In this document: in pieces, positions 52,197 to 57,019 of the stretch
How the letters are laid out: every line of letters begins with the position of its first letter
Numbering within the stretch: the stretch's first letter is position 1
Source of the DNA: Planctomycetota bacterium
Lineage (GTDB): Bacteria > Planctomycetota > UBA1135 > GCA-002686595
Assembly (NCBI GenBank): GCA_002683825.1
Contig: NYUD01000080.1
Span: 1-57,019 of the forward strand
Length of the DNA: 57,019 nucleotides
Reading direction: 5' to 3'
Program-made: the position numbers and the translations under genes
Notes under the pieces: model-generated
Databases searched by the model: none
Seen by the model: only the letters and a program-made list of their open reading frames with translations
What the model was told of the DNA's origin: nothing

Positions 52197-53210
52197 CTAA
52201 CGCACGCGGGGACCGACGGTTCGTGAAGCCCCCGTCTCGGATTCCCCGCGGCGGTCAGGCCGCTTCCTGCCTCGGCCCGAAATCGCAGCCACGCCGGCCA
52301 GACGGGGCGAGCGGGCGAGGCGCAGATCGGGACGATCCCAGCGGCAGTCCACGAGATCCCAGTCCCGGGGCGGGGTCGCATCGACAAGGGCCAGCGCACA
52401 CGCGAGCGCATTCCACTTTGCGGCGACGGGGAGCTCACCCGGTTCCTCGGTCGTAGGCGAACGGCCGAACAGGCAGAGCCGCTTGTCCTCCAGGAGCAGA
52501 CGGATGCCCGGTTCCTCCACGGAGGCCTGGGGGCCCCGCGAGGCATCGATGAGACAGCGCCCCAGACGCCTGCGGGCGCTTTCGTCCAGGTGCTTCCGAA
52601 GCGAGATCGCCACTTCGATCGCGTCGAGGTGGGACGGATCGACCAACCAATCCCCGGGGCGTGCAAGGGCGAAGAGCCCGGCGTCCCGAACGGGGCCTAT
52701 CACCGGCAGGAAGCCCAACCCCGAGCGCGGCGGGTCTTCCCACCGACCCGGCAGAACCACGCCGTCCCGAGAAACGAGCAGGAACCCCTCCCCCACCGGA
52801 ATGCAGGCTTCGGGCCTGCGCAGAGTCAATTCGACGAAGAGACCGCGCCGTCGATCCGCCCCGAGCTTTCCGAGCCGCTCGATGAAGGGCAGCTCCAGAA
52901 GGCGCTCCCCGAAGGCCTGTAAGGCCTGTCCATCGGCGACGATGAAGGGATCGGTTTGCGCCGCGAGGTCCTCGAGCGTGTCGATCCAGCGCGGATCCAT
53001 CCACGGGGAGGGCGAGCCGAAGGAGAGCCGTGCCGGGTCGACCCAGGCGTCCCCGGACGCCTCCGACCTGGACCCCGTCCCGTAGCGCGCCAAGGCGACG
53101 ATCACCGCCACGAGCAGGAGCAGCAGGACGCGCGGCCCAGCCTCTCTCCCTCGACCGCGACGCCCCGATCGTCTGCGACGGGGTCTTCTGCGAACTCGTG
53201 CTCCTCCCAC
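52197..53210 (-). CDS. FtsQ-like bitopic membrane protein (low-confidence family call)
   Basis: A 337-residue protein. Residues 1-28 are a very basic cytoplasmic head (GARVRRRPRRRRSGRRGRGR), and one transmembrane helix follows (about 29-45, VLLLLLVAVIVALARYGTG). Outside, the part LLELPFIERLGKLGADRRRG, then LFVELTLRRPEACIPVGEGF and LLVSRDGVVLPG, resembles the FtsQ/DivIB beta-domain order 'L-P-(F/W)-V/I-E ... R-P-x-A ... y-x-L-V-D-x-x-G-V-V-L'. FtsQ links the septal wall machinery in cell division. No ftsA, ftsZ or mur gene is near, so a related secreted scaffold is also possible. The tail is again basic. Confidence 0.6.
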   Translation of the reverse strand: MGGARVRRRPRRRRSGRRGRGREAGPRVLLLLLVAVIVALARYGTGSRSEASGDAWVDPARLSFGSPSPWMDPRWIDTLEDLAAQTDPFIVADGQALQAFGERLLELPFIERLGKLGADRRRGLFVELTLRRPEACIPVGEGFLLVSRDGVVLPGRWEDPPRSGLGFLPVIGPVRDAGLFALARPGDWLVDPSHLDAIEVAISLRKHLDESARRRLGRCLIDASRGPQASVEEPGIRLLLEDKRLCLFGRSPTTEEPGELPVAAKWNALACALALVDATPPRDWDLVDCRWDRPDLRLARSPRLAGVAAISGRGRKRPDRRGESETGASRTVGPRVR

Positions 53211-53225
53211 GGAGGATAGGCCCGC

Positions 53226-53501
53226 TCAGTTGACCCGTGCGGCGACCGGTGCGGCGACCGCCTGAACCTCCCGGATCGCGCTGGGCAATGCGGAACCAGC
53301 GACCTTCGAAACCCTCATCACCTCCTCGATGTAGAGGTCGATACTCGTCTGGATTTCAAGGACTTGCTCGCGGCTGAGGGTGATGCGCGGCGCGTTCTGC
53401 GCGTGCAATTCGTGCGCGAGAAGGCGCGACACGATCTTCAAGTGGGCGAGCTGCCGTTCGATGCGGCTAGAAGAGTCGGCGGACTTGTGTGTACTTTCCA
53501 T
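53226..53501 (-). CDS. Small helical hypothetical protein
   Basis: A 91-residue protein from ATG 53501, MESTHKSADSSSRIERQLAH. It is mostly helical and amphipathic (LKIVSRLLAHELHAQNAPRI, LEIQTSIDLYIEEVMRVSKV). I recognise no family. It ends 15 bases before the FtsQ-like gene and diverges from the helicase gene. Frames extending further upstream to 53906 lie antisense to the helicase and are rejected. Confidence 0.6.
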   Translation of the reverse strand: MESTHKSADSSSRIERQLAHLKIVSRLLAHELHAQNAPRITLSREQVLEIQTSIDLYIEEVMRVSKVAGSALPSAIREVQAVAAPVAARVN

Positions 53502-53680
53502 GGGGCCTCGCGTGTTTTGGCGACTCGCGGGGATCGCGCGGTCAAGGCGGCGGAGGCGCCAGTAGATACGCGCAATCGGCTCGGGTCTCAAGCACGGGCT
53601 CGGTTTCGGAGGCCGAAACCGAACACGAAACCCTGTAGATCCTTTCTTTCGGGCCCGGCGCGGAAGAGGATCTGGCGCCC
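53502..53680. promoter_or_regulatory. Divergent promoter region with perfect palindrome
   Basis: Between the small gene and the helicase. At 53600-53622 a perfect 10-base inverted repeat (TCGGTTTCGG, then AGG, then CCGAAACCGA) sits 58 bases before the helicase ATG. Its arms form a stable stem with a three-base loop and could be a repressor site. No other obvious promoter boxes. Confidence 0.5.
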
Positions 53681-55729
53681 ATGCAGCGCTCCCCCAAGGA
53701 TTCGTCGCAGGAACCGCCGAAACCCCAGGAACTCCGTGTTTGGCGTGGTTTCCAGCTGCAGGACTTCCAGATCCAGGCCATCGCCGGGATCGAGAGCGGG
53801 GCCAACGTGCTCGTCTCCGCCCCCACCGGCGCGGGCAAGACCCTGGTGGCCGAATATGCGATCGCCGACGCCGTGCAGAGGGGCCTCCGTTGCGTCTACA
53901 CAGCACCGATCAAGGCACTCTCGAACCAGAAATTCCGCGACCTCCGGGACGAGCCCGACGTGGAGGTCGGACTGATGACCGGAGACGTGACCATTCAACC
54001 ACGCGCGCAGGTCCTGATCATGACCACGGAGATCCTACGCAACACGATCTTCGAGGATCCGGGAAGCCTGGACGACGTCGACTACGTCATCTTCGACGAG
54101 ATTCACTTCATCGACGACCCCGAGCGCGGCACGGTCTGGGAAGAGAGCCTGATCTTCGCCCCGCCGAGGGTGCGCTTTCTCGCCCTGTCCGCAACCATCG
54201 CGAACCTCGATGAACTCGGCGGCTGGCTGCGGGAGATTCGTCCCCAGGAGTTGTGCGTGGTTCGATCGACGCGCAGGCCGGTCCCGCTCAAGCACAGCCT
54301 GCGGTCGACCGGGGAGCCCCTTTTCGACCTCGGGCGCCTCGAATGGATCCGCCGGCAGAGCACGCGCAACAAGAGCTCCCGCGGTCGCTCGAAGCACGGC
54401 GGTCGAGGACGCCGCCAACAACGGGGCTTTCACCCCTCGGAATTCGCGCAGCTCTTCACGCACCTGAAAAAGGAAGAACTCCTCCCTGCGCTTGTCTTTT
54501 CGTTCAGCCGGCGCGATTGCGAGCGCCTGGCGGAGAGCAACCGGCGGCGGCGGCTTCTCGACGAAGACGAGAAACGACGGATGCAAGCCCTGCAGGACGA
54601 GATGACCGCTCTGTTCCAGCTGGGCGAAGAAGTGCGCCGGAGCGAGATCTGCACCCTGGCGTCCCAGGGAGTCGGCTTTCATCACGCCGGCATGCTGCCG
54701 ATCCACAAGGAAATGATCGAGCGCATGTTCACCTCGGGATTGATCAAGCTCCTGTTCACGACCGAGACCTTCGCACTCGGAATCAACATGCCCGCGCGAA
54801 CGGTCGTGTTCACCTCACTGCGCAAGTTCGACGGGGTGAACTTCGACTACCTGAGAACGAGGGATTACCTGCAGATGGCGGGCCGGGCCGGGCGACTCGG
54901 TATCGACAAGGAAGGACTGGTCATCTCCCATCTGGACGAGCGAGACCTGAAGGACGCGCCGCTCAAGCGGATACTCTCCGGCAAACCCGAAGCGATCGTA
55001 TCGCGCTTCCGACTCTCGTACTCTTCCCTGCTCCACCTCTACGAAAGCCTGGGCCGCGAGCGCCTCTTCGAGGCGTGGGAGAAGTCGTTCAACAGCTTTC
55101 AACATCGCGAACGCAACGAGCGCGCTCGCAATCGCAACAAGCGCCAACAACGGGAGGTCGTCGAAGCACACCTCACCCTTTTGGCCGAGCTGGGCTACAT
55201 CGATCCAGCCGGTTCCCTGATGCCCCGCGGCCGGGTGGCGCGCCTCCTCTATGGCTACGAGCTCCAAATCACTCACCTCCTGTTCGAGGGCCTGCTCGAA
55301 ACCCTTCCGGCCCGCGGGCTCGCCGTAATCTTCTGCGGACTCATCTACGAACAGCGCGCACGGGGTGGCCGCCAGCACGTTCCGGAACGGCTTTTCGGTG
55401 GGCTGAGACGCCACGTAGACCGCCAGATCGAAGGCCTCCAGTCGATGGAGCGGATCCACGGGATCCCGAACCTGATGAAGCTCCCGGACTGGGGTCTGAC
55501 CGAGGCGGTCGATCTCTGGTTTGACGGAGCCGACTTCCAGGATCTCGCGAAAACCACCCCGGCCACCCCTGGGGAGATGTGCCGGAACTTCCGCCAAACG
55601 GTGCAAATCGCCCGCCAGGTCAGTCGGACCCTGGACGCGGCGGACCCCCTCCAGGAGCCCCTCAGCGAGTTCCAGGTCAAGTTTAACCGTGGCGAGGTCG
55701 ATGCTCGCCTCCAGCTGGAACTGGGCTAG
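53681..55729 (+). CDS. Ski2-like DEAD/DEIH-box RNA helicase
   Basis: A 682-residue superfamily 2 helicase. Motif I is APTGAGKT, Ia TAPIKALSNQKFRDL, motif II DEIH, motif III LSATIAN, motif IV-like LVFSFSRRDCERLA, V VGFHHAGMLPIHKEMIE with FTTETFALGINMPA, and VI QMAGRAGRLG. After the helicase core (to about residue 440) comes a long C-terminal part with winged-helix and ratchet-like helices (LSYSSLLHLYESLGRERLFE), ending in a 'SPGEMCRNFRQTVQ-IARQV'-type DSHCT-like block. It resembles Ski2/Mtr4 proteins, which unwind RNA for decay. A hairpin follows the stop. Confidence 0.93.
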   Translation: MQRSPKDSSQEPPKPQELRVWRGFQLQDFQIQAIAGIESGANVLVSAPTGAGKTLVAEYAIADAVQRGLRCVYTAPIKALSNQKFRDLRDEPDVEVGLMTGDVTIQPRAQVLIMTTEILRNTIFEDPGSLDDVDYVIFDEIHFIDDPERGTVWEESLIFAPPRVRFLALSATIANLDELGGWLREIRPQELCVVRSTRRPVPLKHSLRSTGEPLFDLGRLEWIRRQSTRNKSSRGRSKHGGRGRRQQRGFHPSEFAQLFTHLKKEELLPALVFSFSRRDCERLAESNRRRRLLDEDEKRRMQALQDEMTALFQLGEEVRRSEICTLASQGVGFHHAGMLPIHKEMIERMFTSGLIKLLFTTETFALGINMPARTVVFTSLRKFDGVNFDYLRTRDYLQMAGRAGRLGIDKEGLVISHLDERDLKDAPLKRILSGKPEAIVSRFRLSYSSLLHLYESLGRERLFEAWEKSFNSFQHRERNERARNRNKRQQREVVEAHLTLLAELGYIDPAGSLMPRGRVARLLYGYELQITHLLFEGLLETLPARGLAVIFCGLIYEQRARGGRQHVPERLFGGLRRHVDRQIEGLQSMERIHGIPNLMKLPDWGLTEAVDLWFDGADFQDLAKTTPATPGEMCRNFRQTVQIARQVSRTLDAADPLQEPLSEFQVKFNRGEVDARLQLELG

Positions 55730-55730
55730 A

Positions 55731-55749
55731 TCGGGCCTGCAGGGCCCGA
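55731..55749. terminator. Hairpin just after the helicase stop
   Basis: TCGGGCC/GGCCCGA with a five-base loop begins one base after the helicase stop codon. There is no following T-run, so it may be a transcript-stabilising stem or a weak terminator. Confidence 0.4.
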
Positions 55750-55985
55750 GGCGGTACCTAATCGAGAAGGCAGGAACAAGGGATGCGGTTTCTTGGACGT
55801 TCTATGTACCCGCTGCCCCCGGAGCCACTATTCAGGCTTGCGGGCCCTGTCGGGTTGTATAGATTGCTGGGGAGCCCGACGCCCCTACGCAACCCGATCG
55901 AGCTCGTCGATCGTTCATCGACTGCACTCCTTCCCGCCTCCCTTCACCTCCGGAAGACCTCCTTCCACCACTCTCCGAACAAGGT
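55750..55985. other. Intergenic gap, about 236 bases
   Basis: Between helicase and hydrolase. No convincing gene is visible. A frame of 72 residues at 55783-56001 has no recognisable features and overlaps the hydrolase start. Confidence 0.35.
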
Positions 55986-56792
55986 ATGCAACGAGCCCTG
56001 ATCCTGGTCGCAATGGCGGCGACCCCGATCACCGCCCGCCACTCCTCCACGGCCGCGAGTCATGCACTCGTGCCCGTGGCTGTCTGCGTCTCGTCGCCCA
56101 CCGGTCGACCGGTCGCCCACGAGATCCAGCTCAAGACCTCCGACGGACTGAAGCTCACGGCGTCCTTCTACGAGCCCAAGAAACGCTCCCCCGGAGCGGT
56201 ACTCGTCCACGACGCCGGAGCGAGTCGCGAGGAGCTGTCGTCCATCGCCGAGAAGCTCTACAAGCAAGGCTTCGGGGTCTTGACCTTCGACATTCGTGGC
56301 CACGGCGAGAGCAAGAGCTCCAAGGCCGACTGGGCCAAACTCGACAAGACCAAGCGCAAGACCCTGTGGGCCCAGGGCATGCGAGATGTGCGTGCGGCTG
56401 CCGATTGGCTCCTGAAACAAAAGACCATCCACTCGACTTCCCTCTCGCTCCTGGGACACGGATCCGGGTGTGCCCTGGTCGCACGCCACGCCAAGGAAGA
56501 CGAAAACGTCATCTCCCTGACGCTGCTCGCACCCCGCGAAGAGGACATGGGCTTCGACGTCCGAGGTGACATAGAAGACCTGACCGGCCTGCCCACCTAC
56601 GTGGTGACGCCGCGCAAGAACGGTGCCGCAACGATGGTGAACGAAGCCAACGCCCGCGCCGGCGGCCACCCCTATATCGAACTGTTGCTGGCCACACAGA
56701 AGGCGGAAACGGTCCTGGACGACCGCAAGGTGCCCGGCAAGGTGAGCCACTGGATGTCAGAAGTGGCCAATCCCAGGAGGGGCCGGAATTAA
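55986..56792 (+). CDS. Alpha/beta-hydrolase-like secreted protein with altered nucleophile elbow
   Basis: A 268-residue protein with a short signal (RALILVAMAATPITA, first 20 residues) and a core beginning EIQLKTSDGLKLTASFYEPK. It has the early strand-turn GAVLVHDAGASREE, the FDIRGHGES oxyanion/strand block of alpha/beta hydrolases, and SLSLLGHGSGCALVARH where the nucleophile elbow should be. Usually this reads G-x-S-x-G; here it is G-H-G-S-G-C, so the Ser is shifted by one position and the central residue is Gly. It may be inactive or unusual. Later parts include TYVVTPRKNG and HPYIELLL. Confidence 0.8.
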   Translation: MQRALILVAMAATPITARHSSTAASHALVPVAVCVSSPTGRPVAHEIQLKTSDGLKLTASFYEPKKRSPGAVLVHDAGASREELSSIAEKLYKQGFGVLTFDIRGHGESKSSKADWAKLDKTKRKTLWAQGMRDVRAAADWLLKQKTIHSTSLSLLGHGSGCALVARHAKEDENVISLTLLAPREEDMGFDVRGDIEDLTGLPTYVVTPRKNGAATMVNEANARAGGHPYIELLLATQKAETVLDDRKVPGKVSHWMSEVANPRRGRN

Positions 56793-56798
56793 GGACGC

Positions 56799-56848
56799 GC
56801 CGCGCGCTCCGCCGCGCGGCTGTGGCTGATTCGAGGCTACGCCTCGAA
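56799..56848. repeat. Two short palindromic hairpins preceding the direct repeat
   Basis: A first 8-base stem (56799-56806 with 56813-56820) and a second stem TTCGAGGC/GCCTCGAA (56830-56848, loop TAC) stand side by side right after the hydrolase gene. They precede the 76-base repeat units and may be part of the same element. Confidence 0.7.
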
Positions 56849-57019
56849 CGCCACGTACGAACCCTTCGGGTTCGATGCTCGCCTTCGGCGAGCGACGGGC
56901 CTTCCGCAACCAGACACGAAGGGACCACGCGCTCTTCACCCTACGCCACGTACGAACCCTTCGGCTTCGATGCTCGCCTTCGGCGAGCGACGGGCCTTCC
57001 ACAACCAGGCACGAAGGGA
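56849..57019. repeat. Two copies of a 76-base palindrome-rich direct repeat
   Basis: Copies at 56849-56924 and 56944-57019 are 76 bases each and differ at three positions; 19 unrelated bases lie between them. Each holds two tight hairpins, one of the CGAACCC-TTC-GGGTTCG kind (with a mismatch in the second copy) and one GCTCGCC-TTC-GGCGAGC. The second copy ends at the window edge, so the array may continue. No gene is supported within it. It looks like an intergenic dispersed palindromic repeat. Confidence 0.85.

Overview
The window is GC-rich bacterial chromosomal DNA, densely coded, with no transposase, integrase, CRISPR array or rRNA that I can recognise. Several things point to the Planctomycetota: many lipoproteins with a lipobox, two DUF1573 (ASH-like) lipoproteins, a formylglycine-generating-enzyme-type domain protein, carboxypeptidase-regulatory-like repeats, a membrane-anchored HTH protein, and a small protein with the 'VTGIDVTGGSIMYLID' pattern that I associate with that phylum. 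This placement is inference; no marker was compared with a database.

Layout. 1-6.3 kb holds a cut-off repeat-domain surface protein, then small lipoproteins, an outer-membrane-like protein and an HtrA-type protease. 6.4-11.2 kb holds an eight-haem cytochrome fused to HEAT and TPR repeats, a class C beta-lactamase-like/VanX dipeptidase fusion, and a tRNA-Pro(CGG) on the opposite strand. 11.3-16 kb holds a HEAT/von Willebrand factor A protein, an acidic membrane-anchored protein and a metal/cobalamin-type binding protein. 16-26.5 kb is an information-processing core: selB diverging from a YhcC-type radical SAM gene, then on the minus strand ksgA, dnaG, rpoD and a coiled-coil zinc-ribbon gene, preceded by an FGE-domain protein and an OmpA-like lipoprotein. 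26.6-37.2 kb is one long minus-strand series: pilB2, pilT, pilB1, pilC, a histidine kinase and two CNNM/CBS membrane proteins, many overlapping by 1-4 bases, then a lineage-type small protein and a membrane-anchored HTH protein. 37.3-40.3 kb carries the DUF1573 pair. 40.4-43.9 kb has a lipoprotein and pyruvate phosphate dikinase. 44.1-46.6 kb has two overlapping M28 peptidases. 46.8-48.8 kb has an ECF sigma factor with a zinc-finger-like tail and a degenerate GGDEF protein. 48.9-53.2 kb has yebC, rpsI, rplM and three membrane proteins, one of them FtsQ-like. 53.2-57 kb has a small gene, a Ski2-type helicase, an alpha/beta hydrolase and a palindromic 76-base direct repeat at the window edge.

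How the genes work together. The type IV pilus motor set (two extension ATPases, a retraction ATPase, an inner-membrane platform) is translationally linked to a sensor kinase and two CNNM transport-type proteins, but no pilin or secretin lies in the window. The dnaG-rpoD-zinc-ribbon order resembles the macromolecular synthesis operon known from many bacteria. SelB implies that the organism decodes UGA as selenocysteine somewhere, although I see no selenoprotein or tRNA-Sec here. The most unusual local signals are a 3' end that repeats its own stop codon in tandem (47.8 kb), a five-tract G-quadruplex motif between dnaG and rpoD, the beta-lactamase-VanX fusion, the cytochrome-HEAT-TPR fusion and several strong intergenic hairpins. 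I did not find a convincing wholly new multi-gene system; the best candidates are listed as findings.
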